Part shown: in pieces, positions 1-13,069 of the stretch | Position numbering within the stretch: the first letter of the stretch is position 1 | How the letters are laid out: the number at the start of each line of letters is the position of its first letter | Assembly: GCA_014773175.1 (NCBI GenBank) | Contig: VXCM01001016.1 | Location: forward strand, 107,250 to 171,249 | Source: Lucifuga dentata | Taxonomy: Eukaryota > Chordata > Actinopteri > Ophidiiformes > Bythitidae | Direction: 5' to 3' | DNA: 64,000 bases | Notes under the pieces: model-generated | Database searches by the model: none | The model's input: only the letters and a program-made list of their open reading frames with translations | Told to the model about the DNA's origin: nothing | Translations under genes and position numbers: made by a program

Positions 1-1639
1 ATGCCGCTAACTGTTCCTGCTACAGTTAGAGCTCAAGAAGCCTTTCGGATAAACGGCGAAACATTTTCAAGCTACTTTTTCCAGACAGTGAGTCTTCTTC
101 AACCTTCTAGACAAATCAATACAAAGTTATTCTGAGTGATCACCTTTATCCTAAGACACAAGCAGTTCTCTCTTATGAGAAAACAGGCCTGACCTTCCTC
201 CTGGCAATGGCCAAATCCATCTGTTTAATGCTCCTGCTAACAATGTCTGTGCTGAGTTTGGCTGTGCCGGTGTGCAACTTGTTATATAGCAGCTGCAGCA
301 AGCACAGTGAAACCTGCTTAAATGGAATACAGATGACTCATGAAGCAGCATAAAAGAGATTGAACCTTCCAGCCTGTCTTATTGTGGTAGTGTGGCTGAA
401 GCTGTTACTAAAGATCAACTGTATTACGATGTGCTAGAAACAGGAAAATATCAGCATTAAACCATTTTTTGTAAGACTGTATGAAATCTAATCTACTATT
501 AGAACTAACTTTCATCCTTGGACAGCTTGCAAGTTCTGGCAGAGAGACTACAGTACATTTTCCATTTGCATTCTGCTATGAGAAGCCATGTATCTTTACT
601 CATCTCTATTGTTTATCATGTTTTTGGTACACATGACACCCACTGAATTCCTCGTGTTCCCGCCCCCTCTCCAGATTGGAATGTGCTGTGTCAGGATTGT
701 ATGCATTCATCTGGTCATAAATATTGCAAAAATAAATAACCTATCCACTTGCACTGTAAACTTGCACTTGTGACCTGACCTTATTCTTGCATTTGCAGCA
801 CAGTACAAAATACAAAATAAAGTATTGAAAAATAAAATAAAAATAAAATAATAAGAACAAATGGAAAAACAATTGATAAAGATATGAATTGAAGGAGAGT
901 GCAAAGAGATACTGTTTTTACATATAGTATTATCATTCTGGGCAGAAAAGGAAACACAGTCACAATACATGTTTAGCAGGGTATCTGTCGCCTTATAAGA
1001 AGATGAGGAATTGAAGTCTTATGGCCTGATAGCTGCTTTTGTACTTTAGAGAACAGTTCTCTTAATGACTAGGAGAATGGTCAAATGGTCTCATTAAGGG
1101 AAGAGGTGGTCTGTTATTTGTAAGTATTCAACTGAAGTTTACAAACATAATTTAGTGACAGTTTGACATCTTGGCACTCCTGTTTTTTTTTTTGTTTTTT
1201 TTTCTAAATTCCACTTTGAAATACTGACTTTTTAAAGTGTGGGCATGTTAAGTACTGGACTTAAAAATACAATATACAGTATCTACATATATGAAAAGGA
1301 TGGTAAAAACAGGGGCAAAGCATAAGGAACACATCTTAATGTCTAATGACAGGAGATCATGTCAAAACAAACATCCTATTTGAAAATATTCTCTGTAATA
1401 TTCTTTATTTCATTTTAATCACAATCTTAAACTAAAGGTTAAGAGCACAGCATCATTGGTTCCTATGCATTACATGGAACACGGGTGTTTCTATAGCCTC
1501 CTTTTCTCTCTAGCTATCCCTTGTAGATTTTGACAAGCCTGTTGAGAGTGGCCATATAATTACTGGTTAAGTGTACTTTAATAGATCATTAGAGGCATAG
1601 CTGTGCAAATGAGCCGATCATTAACTAGGCCCTCAAGTG

Positions 1640-1900
1640 TGCCTTCATGTATGCACGCACACATGCAAGCACACACTGGAGAGCACATGTGCACACCCAC
1701 ACCTAGAAAAGCTCAACCCCTATAATTGGGCAACACATGAGCATACACAGCAAAGACCAAGGTCGCCAATATATCCTTCGATTATGTCTGAAGAAATCTA
1801 ATGTGTGCTGCGTTAACAGACTTTCAGGGCACACACAATGCACACGTATGCATCCACAGATACACACACATGCACACACCCGAGCATGCGTGCACATACA
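1640..1900. repeat. Imperfect CA-rich tract
   Basis: Many ACAC and GCACAC units at 1650-1700 and 1829-1895 with interruptions. It generates spurious Cys/His-rich open frames on both strands. Confidence 0.7.
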
Positions 1901-2515
1901 AATTCTCAACACATTAGCAATTATGCTGTCTTGCATACTAAATAGCTAGTGTGAAATGGACAGTTGGTGCCGAGCAGTGGGGGAGCAGAAAGGCATAGTT
2001 GGAGGGTAGAAGAGAGCAGTCGAGAAACCAACTGTCATCAGTGAAAGGGTGAAGAAGGGTGAAGAAGTCAAGGGATGATGATGAGGACACAGTGAGAAAG
2101 ACAGAGAGGCATAGCTAGGAGCTGAATCGATGGAGGGAGAAAGAAGGCAAGAGATTGGTTGGCACAACAGAGGGCTTAAGAAGCAGTGAGGGAGACGGAG
2201 AGAGTGACAGAGTGAAGATGAAAAGAGGCCGGCAGGCTGGAGAGTGAGAGGGAATGACAGCTTGGCCGTGGACCCCTGACACTGCCTGTCACCTGGAGAT
2301 CAATCAGCAGCCAGTACCTGAGCCAACCAACCAAAAACTGTTGCTTCACCTCCTCAATTTCTGCCCTCTCAAAAAAAAAAAAAAAAAAAAGAAAAAAAAT
2401 TCTGGAAGGTTCTGCCTTATTTATTCTTTTTCTGTCACATCATTATAATAAGACCTTTATTTTTAAAGCAGTTTTTAAAAACATTTAAAAAGCACTGCAT
2501 CAAAGATAAAACAAA

Positions 2516-2644
2516 ACCAAAAATAAACAAAACAAAACAAAAAAAAAAACCCACAGCTAAAGCTCCAAATGTCAGTTTANACCAAAAATAAACAAAACAA
2601 AACAAAAAAAAAAACCCACAGCTAAAGCTCCAAATGTCAGTTTA
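2516..2644. repeat. Exact 64-bp duplication around a single N
   Basis: 2516-2579 and 2581-2644 are identical (begin ACCAAAAATAAAC, end AAATGTCAGTTTA) with N at 2580 between them. Two contig ends that overlap but were joined without merging would give exactly this. Confidence 0.9.
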
Positions 2645-5600
2645 GTCATTTTATATGGGTTTCTAGCTGATATCCATGCACATTCATAAACACAATCGCC
2701 TAACTGTGTGACCACTTGGTATTTGTTATAGACAGCCTGAGCAGTGAATAATGAGATCCCGAAAGGACTGATATTGTTCATTTTGAGATACCCTGACATG
2801 AACCTTGCCCTCACTTATCCACATACACACATATTGGGTGTACGTGCATGAGTGGATTACAGCAAGTATAATATATAGTAAACAGCAAGTTATATTATAA
2901 ACAGCAAGTATAGTATATAGTATAGTGCTCTCCAAGACTAGTAAACTGAATTTGATGGGAAAATTGGTGGAGTCCCCTTATAAGGAAACCCAAGGTTACA
3001 TGACATTTCATGGAGCTAATGTATTCACAGACAGCAAAGACATTATCTTCTGTTCTGTGCCTCAGATGAAGATAGAGCAAGCCATCCTTCAGTGGTGATA
3101 ATTATCACTGACAACTCAAAAATGAAAAAGAAAGATCATATCCACTTTTTATTTGGCAGGGCAAAACTGCAAAAGAATAGACAGACTCCAGTAGCCTATG
3201 ACTGAGTAATATCTCTATGAATTGCACATTGATTTTCATAATAATACTAGTAGTATAATTAATGCCATCCATCCTGTTACACTGGTGAAGGGCTATAACA
3301 CACTAAAGCTTTTAGGCCTCAGTCTGGTCATCACTCTGTAATGAAAACTATTTCTATTGGCAGGCTGATTATTCTCTAATAGCTGGAATGTTTGTGCAGT
3401 GTTTTTGGCAATAACTCATTTCATGCCTGTATAAAATGCCATGTAAATTCAGGCTGAGCTCTAAAGCCTCCTGCAGGCTCTTAATTACAATGTTCTCAGT
3501 GAGTGTGGGATGAGAGGAGAGGAGGCAGAGAGTCAGAGCATTACCAAATGTCAAGCCCACAGAGTTGTTATGAACCAGGGATATAATAGCAAAATTGGAT
3601 AAACAATTAACCAAATTTTCGTTTCATGAAACCCAGCATAGAATTGTACCCTCCTGCAGCAGTACTTAAACACACAATACAGACAAAATGTAGAACAATG
3701 TATGTATGTGCATTACTGACCCAAGTCATCCCTCTTGCATAGGCCACTAATCTGCCACTTATATGTGGCACAACCAGTTTCATTTACAGCAAGATGACCA
3801 TGAAATTAACATACTATAAATCTTTGTACAGCATGCTGAGGCTGATATATTAGCTTTGTTTCAAGACATTTAATCGCCACATACATCAAAACAATCTGAC
3901 AACATTCCTGCTGAGTGTTGGATATAAATGACCAATTTTTAATCCATTATTCATAGAATTGTGTCTGACCTGCAACAATAACAGCCGATTTGTGAGACAT
4001 AGACCTTATGTCTGCAGTAATTCTTGGGCTGCTGGAGGCCAAAAACACCATGAATATTGCAAACAGTAGCATATGTTTGGAAACTGAAAAAGACATCTTT
4101 TCCAGTAAACTATCCACTCATGTCCCAGGAGAACTTTATGAAGGAAAAAGACGGCTGAAAGAAGATAAAAAAAAAAAAATGAAATCCAAAAAAAGAAAAA
4201 GAAAAAAAAAAACATAAGTAAAATCAAGTCTTTAATTAACTTCAACATTATGCTTTCTCTGAATGTAAATCTAGGTGGCATTCAAACTGCAAATTATGAA
4301 GAAACAGAAAAGGCTTCCTAGACCTCGGAGGCTGCAGAGTTGTTAGTGAGGTGGAGAAGTGGGTGTCAGAAAAGACAGAAGGAGAAGCTGCAGATAATGC
4401 CAACGAGACTTCATCTAAACGTGGCTCATCTCAGCGAAGCCCTGAGTGTTTCACATCGATCACCCTAGTGTTTTTCATCAAGACCAAGTAACCCCTCAGC
4501 TACTTTGAGACACAATGTCCTCTCTGTGATGGACTGACCACAGAAGGAAAACATACACAATATACAAGAAGATTACAGCTGAGTCCAACTTGTAGTCTAA
4601 TCTTTTTATTTTTTCTGTAATTAAATAGCCTAATATTGTTGTAATAAAAACTTGTTTTGAAACAAATGCAATAAGCTCAACTTGACCGTGTATTGACCTT
4701 GTCTGTCTGCTGTTTGTCTGGTTGAGTGATAATCAAAATACAATAACAGTAACGTAATTCATCTCAATGAAAGATCCATCAGACTGATTAATACAGCAAA
4801 GAGGCATGACAGTTGCCATAAATATCACTAATGGCTTGTGGGTAAGTGAATAATAGGACACAAAGAATGAAAAAACAACAAATAAAAACTAAGAGTTAAA
4901 AATAAAAAGGAAAGACATTAGCACAATCGTACTGTACTAATGTTTTAGTACAACATTACAGTACTATATTAGTATAATACAATTAGTACAATAAAAACTA
5001 CATGTGGATGCACATGCCCAGACAAGAGTACATACATAAATGAAATACCAGTCTAATTGTTTATGTAAATTATGAACATTAGAGAGTTGTGACAAAACTG
5101 GGGTCACAGACTAAAAGCCACATTGACCTTTAGTGCTAAATTATAGCTGAGAAATGACTTAAAAAGAGAAAATCAGAGGAGAAAATATTCATCCTTTAAA
5201 AAAAAAAACATCACTATCTTTCAAACAAAAATGCTCACTTGTGCCTACTTCCACCCTTAGGGATATTCCAAATATGCAGACTTCAACTTTTGGTGAAAAT
5301 GTTTGGTGGTTGTCAATGGGAGTCTCAGATTCAGTCTGATGTAAGACTTCTCGTTTCTCTGAAGCATATAAAGTAAGCTCTTTTTCCAGCTGTAGATGTT
5401 ATTATGATCCATCAATATCTCATAAATTTAGCTAAATTGAATGTAAAATGTGGCAAAATTGCTGCCAATGTCCTGCCTCACTGCTCTGGAGTTTGGCAGA
5501 ATCAATTTCAATTGGTTCTTGCCAACTGAAATCCCACCTGATTTTAAAATGCTTTTGCCTGAGTACTTTATTCTAGTCAAGCCCTCTGTATCTTTGTTGC

Positions 5601-6892
5601 AAATTTCTAGCTTTCTCAAGCATGGTGGCTTCAAGGCAGGCAAGGAAGAAAACAAAGGAAGCAAGGAAAGACAGAGGTAGCAAGGTGGATGAGAGAAAAA
5701 GTTATAAGGGACATGCTGTACAAAGTACGACTGTATGAAACCAGCAAGCAAGTTCAACTTTAAACAAGGCCCTGCATATTGTTCTGACCCAAGCCAGGGA
5801 ATTTGGAAGATAATATAGCTTATAATACAATTGTCAACGCTTCCATCAACCAGATGTGGCATTCAGAGGGTGGTAGAGCTGACAGACAGTAATCAATATG
5901 CCAGAACTCCTCATACATACAAAGGTCTGAGCCTGAGAGGGGATAAGATTTCTAAATGTTCCAGGAAATCCATTCATTCCAGTACCATAGAAAATCAATT
6001 TGCAAAGATTTGAAACTTGCTTCAGATAAGTAATACCTAAAAGATAACATCATCTCTCTTTATTTCTGCCAGCATTTGCCAAGAGTCTGCCAAGAGTAGA
6101 TTGAAATGAAGTGTACACAGCATTACTGCAGAACAATAATGTAGCTTTGACTAAAACAAAGCAGACTTGGTGTATAACAATACATCATTGTGGTGTATTA
6201 TCCATCTAAAGCAGGCTTCAAGTCTTTGTAAGCTGATTGTAATAGTGTACTGTAATTAATTGATAGCAGTGGTTGCTTGGAAGGTAAGAAATCTATTCAA
6301 AAACGCAACAAACAATCTGTGGAATACTTTGGAAAATGGTCAGCAGTAAGTGTGCATGATTTTGAGCTATAATATATAAAACATACACGTAGAGTCTTCA
6401 AACAAAACAACCAAGATTATCTTGTTGACTTTTTGACACATACCTTTTGCCAGGATTTTTAATTATATGTAATCAAACTAAACACATTAAATATAAATTT
6501 ATAGGTGAAATAAAATGTGTTAACACTTCAAGAGTGAAAGTTTACTTTGACTCAAAGTAAACATTTCATGTTTCATGTTACATTTCATATATTTTTTATA
6601 TAAATAGCCACAGCGCATCATAATGCATCACAATTGCAGCCCACATATCACTATTTTACATTCAGCTGCTTATTTATGGCAATACATTTGGACACATTAA
6701 CATTCCTTAATAGGGAGATCTTTTGTGGATGTGCTAGATAATAATCAAACTTATACAGTATATAAGTGATTTAAACTTGGATGTCACTATGAGATATGAT
6801 TATTAGAAACCTGTGATGATGCAGACACTTAAAAAATTTCCTTGCTTGACCATAGTCAATAGTTCATACACTACAAGATTGGTATTGGTACA

Positions 6893-6925
6893 AGTGACCA
6901 CCAGCATTATCTGCTGGTGGTCACT
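6893..6925. repeat. Perfect 14-bp hairpin
   Basis: Arms AGTGACCACCAGCA (6893-6906) and TGCTGGTGGTCACT (6912-6925) are exact reverse complements around the 5-base loop TTATC. No flanking T-run suggests a terminator-like role, and none is expected in a fish intron. Confidence 0.85.
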
Positions 6926-8060
6926 GTAGCATTCCTACATAAGGTAAATTTCTCATACCTAAATGTAAAATATGTGTCTTCTGGATAAATTTGACATTTT
7001 CTATACTTACCATTGGTGCCAGAGAACATTTGTAAAATCAGAAAATGAGAAGATGTGAAAACGTGCCTGTGAAGTAGTTCTGTGTTGTCTTGTTGGTTCA
7101 CCAGTGGGTGATGACTCCCGGCATCAAGGCATCAAGAACAACCAACAAAATGAACCTTGATTAAACTGCCATGGTAGAAAGAAAAAATGACCCTTAAATA
7201 ATTCATTGTAATGGACAGAATTTTAAAAAATTAGAATAACGACTTAAGTGCTATTATTATCACCATTCATCTTTTAGCAACACTTATGGCTCGATGTACT
7301 AGAAAGCCCTATATTTAATTCTGAATGATGTGGTTTGGCCTTAAACCCCATTTTGGATCACTTTTTAGTTTTTGTGCTTTATTGGACGTTTAACAGAGGA
7401 GACATGATGGATGAGGTGGATGGGAGGAAGGAGGTGGGGGTGACAGACAGGAAAGAGGATAGCAGGGAGAATGGTCCTTATCCAAGTAATTGGCCAAAAA
7501 GATCCTGACCATTTACCACAAAAACATAATTTGTGGCATCCAACACCCACGAGAGCTCCAAAGTCTGCTCCAAAAAGCTTGAGCTCACTCTGACTTTAAA
7601 AGTTACTGTAACTGAAATAGTCAAATATGAGATTGTGACAAATGTGTACAATGGATGTGCATTAATTACATCCTAAAAAAAAGTTTGTTCCCGCACCTGA
7701 GAAGTAGTTGTTGTAGACGTTCTAATTAGATGTCTTCACTTGAGTCCAAGGACACGAGACCCAGACCGACTCCAAATTATATTCAGTCTAACTGGGTCTG
7801 CGTAGTCCTATGCTATTGCCACAGGTCTGTATGTCAATTTATATTATACCCCAAAGTGTAAATAAGCAGCATTCCTATCAGCTCTGATCATGTGGTGCAT
7901 CATAATCACCACATGAGAAAATGTTTTTTGAGGCATGATGGAAAGTACAAACTGCTCATTACTTGGTGGCACATCATTGTTGCAGCCAGTGTTGCTGCTC
8001 TGTCTTTATTTGAGTCTGTTCTCATATTTGGCTCTGGTTAATCTTATTTTGGATTGGGTC

Positions 8061-8064
<4 letters not shown>

Positions 8065-8098
<34 letters not shown>

Positions 8099-8188
8099 TT
8101 TAATCTGTGCCTCTATTTCAGACAGGTTCAGATTATCCTCTGGTTCCTTTCTGGTCAGAGCTCTTTTTTTTTTTTTTTTTTTTTTTTT
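8065..8188. repeat. (TTA)n followed by a poly-T tract
   Basis: About 11 TTA units at 8065-8098 and 25 T at 8164-8188. An open frame across them is low-complexity, rich in Leu and Phe, and not a gene. Confidence 0.9.
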
Positions 8189-8820
8189 GACTTTTTGGTT
8201 TCAGATTGGTTTTTCCATGTTTCTATTTTGGATCGTGAAGATCCCTAATCCTGATGGTCAAAAGTGTTTCCACTCCTGCATTTAGGCCAAATACAACAGC
8301 CATGATTCTTTGTGAATTTATACAGACAGTTAACACTAACTTGATGTCTTTGGATTACAGATCAGCAGCAAGACACACTTGTTGTAACATAATAATGTCA
8401 TAGTTTATATACTAGTTTGATGCAACTCACTGTTGTCACTGTCCACACAGCCTATTACATTTTCCATTACGCAGTTGATTGATTCTCAAACTCTGTGTCT
8501 AAACAGGGAAATATGAACTTTACATAAGCCGTGGAGGGGAATTAATTAAATCCCAACTCATTTTCACAGTCACAGTGGCTGCCCTCTAAAGCAGTTTGAC
8601 TGACGAGCCATTTTTGGATTTATAAATGTTACTATAACACATTACACACCAGAGATGGAGAGCCAAGTTGATGTGAAGTGGAGTTTTTTTTTTTTTTAAT
8701 AGGCAATGTTCCATCATTTCATTTACATTCATAGATGTGGGACAAGAAATTTTAGCAGAACAATAAACTTGTGAAATTGAATTCTGTATCACCTAGACAT
8801 TATTGTTATCTAGGCTCAAC

Positions 8821-8825
<5 letters not shown>

Positions 8826-8877
<52 letters not shown>
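8826..8877. repeat. (GA)n microsatellite
   Basis: Twenty-six uninterrupted GA units. Confidence 0.95.
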
Positions 8878-8881
<4 letters not shown>

Positions 8882-9707
8882 TAAGTTCAACAAATTTATA
8901 AAAAAAAGAAAACGAAGGAAACAAAAAATTATAGATGCTGGAATGCGTTTGTATAGGTCAGGAAGGCAGGGATAAATTTCATCCGTTCTTCTCCTGCACA
9001 TTCAATAATAAAGCATTTCATCAATTGACAGCGTTGGGAGGAATAATTAGAAGCACAGAGCATATCGAGCCCTGAACCCCAAATGGCCAAGAACAAATGC
9101 GGAGGAGCACGCCAGTGTCTGGGAAAGAATTGGGATTAACTAGTGAATAACAGCATCAGCCATGCTTCACGAGTAAAACCCAACTCCTCTAAATCACCTT
9201 TGTATTCAAACCTGCCAATCACCTCTAACTAATATAAACGGGGAGAAAAGCACAAAGAGAAAGAGGAGGAAAGAGAATGATAGAATGAGTTTACATAAAT
9301 GCATTTGGTTTGTGTGTGTGTGTAAGTGTGTGTGTCCATTAGAGTGCAGAGCATTAGAATGAGGATCTGAGGATCTGTGCTGTGTACAAATAGAGATATG
9401 AAACGTCTTGGTGGAAAAGAAAAAAATATACAGCTTATTTCCAGAAAGCAGACAGAATGGGCAGATGAGTAAGCAGGAGCGCACAAAGACATTACAACCA
9501 CACGTGTATTAATAGGTGGAGATTGGTAGTTGATTTTGTGTGGGTGAGCATGTATATGAGTTTGAATTTGATCATACCTGTGTGTGTGAGAGAGACAGAG
9601 TGCTGGCAGCAAGGCAGGAATGCGTGACAATGACTGCAGTGACAAGAAGGATCATGCGTGTGTGGAGGGGAAATGGGACATGAAGAACAAAACAAACAGG
9701 CAGACGG

Positions 9708-9738
<31 letters not shown>

Positions 9739-10410
9739 GGGGGAATCAAGTAATGGCCCTCGCTTTGCAGAGACAGATAATATGTCAGCCAGCACCATGT
9801 GTCAAACCATTTAGATTTTTTTGTGTAGATATGTGAGGGTGTGTGTCTCTGTGTGTGTGTGTGTGTGTCTCTGTGTGAGAGATAAAAAGAAAGCCCACAA
9901 TCAAGACTCACAATGATGGTGCAGAATGAAAGTGTGCCATGCCAGGCATAGCAAGGCCCAATCCTGTGCTCAGCTAACCTTCAAATGACATTAGGCATCC
10001 TGTCAACATACACGGAGACACTGCCTACCTGATGTGATTTACTCAAAGCAGCTGAGCAGCTCAGATCACAGGATACAAATCACTTAGATGGAAACCATGG
10101 AGCAGGAAGTTAGTGCATATGTGACAGTTATCATATGTGTCTATGCGAGTGTGTGCACTGTTTATTTTGAGTGTGTATGCATCCATCAGCATGGGTAAGA
10201 CAAGCAAATATGAGTGCACGCCTGTGCATCGCTGTTGCGTATGTGTTGCACACAGAGCTGCAGCTGGAATCTGTCTGATGTGAGCTACTGATGCTTTCAG
10301 ATAACAAAGTTGTCTTCATGGTGAGAGATGCTAAAAATGCAGCGGAGCTGTTCAGTCGCCCTGCTCTTCCAGAAAAAAAATTTCCCTAACTGAGACCCGA
10401 GAGAGTGAGT

Positions 10411-10414
<4 letters not shown>

Positions 10415-10456
<42 letters not shown>
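10415..10456. repeat. (GA)n microsatellite
   Basis: About 21 GA units, preceded by several GAGT units. Confidence 0.95.
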
Positions 10457-10460
<4 letters not shown>

Positions 10461-11060
10461 TCCTGCTCTCTGGCTATTCACACTTCAGCTATTTACTCCA
10501 AAACACAATTTTAGCTTTGCCCAAATATGCAAAAATTACTACAACAAATCTTATCATACTGTCTGATCCTTGTTCCTGCTTGCTGCTGTAGTTCATAGGT
10601 AGAAGCTTTTAGCTGCACACATGCCCCTGAGTGAGTTTCACAAACATTTCTCATTTTTCAGCTGAGAGGAATTGTTCCCTTTCTCCCACAGATAGATGCT
10701 AATTGCATCCAAACACTCTACAAATCGTTCCAAAACCTTTCTACCACTTAGAGATCTAACACGGTGAATCCCCCACAGTATTAGATCTCCCTCATCTCAG
10801 AGAGATGGCACAGATCCTGGTCTTTTTGATAATAAATCTATGTTTGTCTAAGATGGTTGAAAGGGAAAACTAGCCCACCTTTTTACCTTTTATCTACCAT
10901 TATGCTGCTGTTGCATAACCAGCTTTGACAGAAAAAGATTGCTTGATTAGCTTGCTGGTCAAACAGCTGACAGACTTCATTATTCCTGTCTGTGCAGGGG
11001 CGCTGTGCACATTCTGTGCACTGGTATACCCACACATGCACCTGGAAATGGCTGTGTGTT

Positions 11061-11064
<4 letters not shown>

Positions 11065-11106
<42 letters not shown>
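11065..11106. repeat. (TG)n microsatellite
   Basis: About 21 TG units. Confidence 0.95.
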
Positions 11107-11111
<5 letters not shown>

Positions 11112-12355
11112 ATGGTACAAGTTGCATACCTAGGCTCTAGATTATTTATTAAGTTTCATTATCCAGGACTAGGGCTTGGGAAATTAGAGAGGAATTAATG
11201 TAGCGAAGAGCACATAACATTCTCAGAGACTGTTATGAGGAGCAGATATCTGAATACTGATTTTTAATGAGGGGACAGGCAAATAAAAAAATTCATCCCT
11301 CTCCACCCCAGGCAGCATCCACTGAAGATCATTATCTCTAATGATGGTCAATAAATGCTCATTCTTTCACATCCATCTTCTCCATAGAGGTTCTAATACT
11401 GAGTTGCCTTTTGTTATATATAAAACTAATAAACACAAACAGACACACAGACATACACACAGCTAACACACAATACGTATAAATTAAGGGTGGGACTAGA
11501 GACGAGTTGACAGAGAGAAAATGCAAACATCTTTAGCAATGATAAAGTCATGCAGCATTCATTTAAGTGCTGTGCTACAGTTCTGTTATAATTCTGTTTG
11601 GCTTTTCTAATTTCTCAAAGCAGATTAATAACAAAAAATAGACAGAGAAAATACATTTAGACATAAAAATAAATAGAAGCAAAACTCAAATGAATACTAA
11701 AGACAGTCAAAACCATAAGTGGGCATGACAAAATCCTGACTAGAGACGGCTGCCGTACAAGGACTTTGACAATCATCTTGAGATGATTTAGGGGAAACAG
11801 ATTAGGCAGAGGAGCAGCCTGGCAGATCGTTAGTCAGGACGTCAGGACGAGAGATAAATGAAGTGTCAGCAGAGAAGTGAGACAGAATGGGGAAATGGTT
11901 GGAGTAAATAAAAGAAACAAGGAAGAGAATAGCAAGATGGAGATGAAGGAGAGAGTTTAGGAGATGGAACAAATAAAGGGCAAAATCTAAGAATAATAAT
12001 TTATAGGCCCTATCAAACTGTGCATTATTATGAGCAATAAAGTTAGTTAATTTTATTTACATTTAAATTCATAACAGGGTATAGTTTTAGCTATCAATAT
12101 AATGCACACCACTAATTACACCTCTCTCACACAGAAAGGCATATATTATTTTTCTCTATTTTTCTTTACGTAAAGTAAGGAAAAAAAATATAGAACCTGA
12201 CATAGCAAACTGCTATTCTAGTTAACTGATAGTAAATAGCAAAGCAAATTTGGACTGTAATGAAAATTAGTGTTCACTGAATGTGAAAAACAATTTTAAT
12301 TTTCCATGGCAGCAGAAAAGCAGCCTCCATAAGCCAAGTCTGTGATTTTTTTTTT

Positions 12356-13069
12356 CATCTCAGTAATATTGCTAAGATCCGGCCTATTCTATCATTACGT
12401 GATGCTGAAACTTTGATCCATGCATTTGTATCTTCCAGACTTGATTATTGTAATGTACTTCTCTCTGGTCTTCCAAACTATGCTATTAGAAGTCTGCAGC
12501 TTGTCCAGAATGCTGCAGCTAGACTCCTGACAAAAACTAGAAAATATGATCATATAACACCCGTTCTGGCCTCTCTTCATTGGCTACCAGTACAAGCTAG
12601 AGCTGATTTTAAGGTTCTTCTTTTAACTTATAAGGCCTTGCATGGACTTGCACCACCTTACTTATCTGAGCTACTTACACCATACACACCAGCTCGTCCT
12701 CTCCGTTCTCTCGATGCTGCTCTCCTGGTTATTCCTTCAATTAACAAAAAATCGCTTGGCTTTAGAGCATTTGCTTACCGTGCCCCTTATCTCTGGAATA
12801 CACTACCACTACATGTTAAAGAAGCAAGCTCAGTTGAAAATTTTAAATCAAGGTTGAAAACCCACCTCTATTCATTATTTTACGGCCTACCTTAGATTAT
12901 TACTTTTTCAAGCATCCTTTTAACTTTGCTCTTTTAATGTTCTTGTTTTTACTGTAACTTTGCTTTGATGATCTTTTTAATGTCCCTACTTTTTACCTTT
13001 ACTGTAAAGTGTATCGGGACCATGATGCATGGTGATTTTGCACTTTAAATAAATTGATTGATTGATTGA
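12356..13069 (+). mobile_element. L2-type LINE, 5'-truncated copy
   Basis: An open frame from 12356 to the stop at 12893-12895 encodes the C-terminal part of an L2-clade non-LTR reverse transcriptase. It begins HLSNIAKIRPILSLRDAET and contains RLDYCNVLLSGLP, NAAARLLT, LHWLPVQARADFK and LWNTLPLHVK motifs in the usual order. The frame is open throughout the retained part (about 179 codons), so the insertion may be fairly young. The 3' end has about 120 bp of untranslated sequence, then TTTAAATAAA and a (TTGA)n tail, as expected for an L2 3' terminus. The 5' part (endonuclease and catalytic palm) is missing, typical of target-primed truncation. It lies in antisense orientation to grik4, inside an intron. 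Confidence 0.9.

Noticed and set aside
5428..5862. Minus-strand open frame of 144 codons
   Set aside because: No recognisable motif, AT-rich composition and no plausible splice sites tying it to grik4.
9206..9911. Three minus-strand open frames rich in His and Thr
   Set aside because: They translate scattered CA repeats; the His-Thr runs are repeat artefacts.
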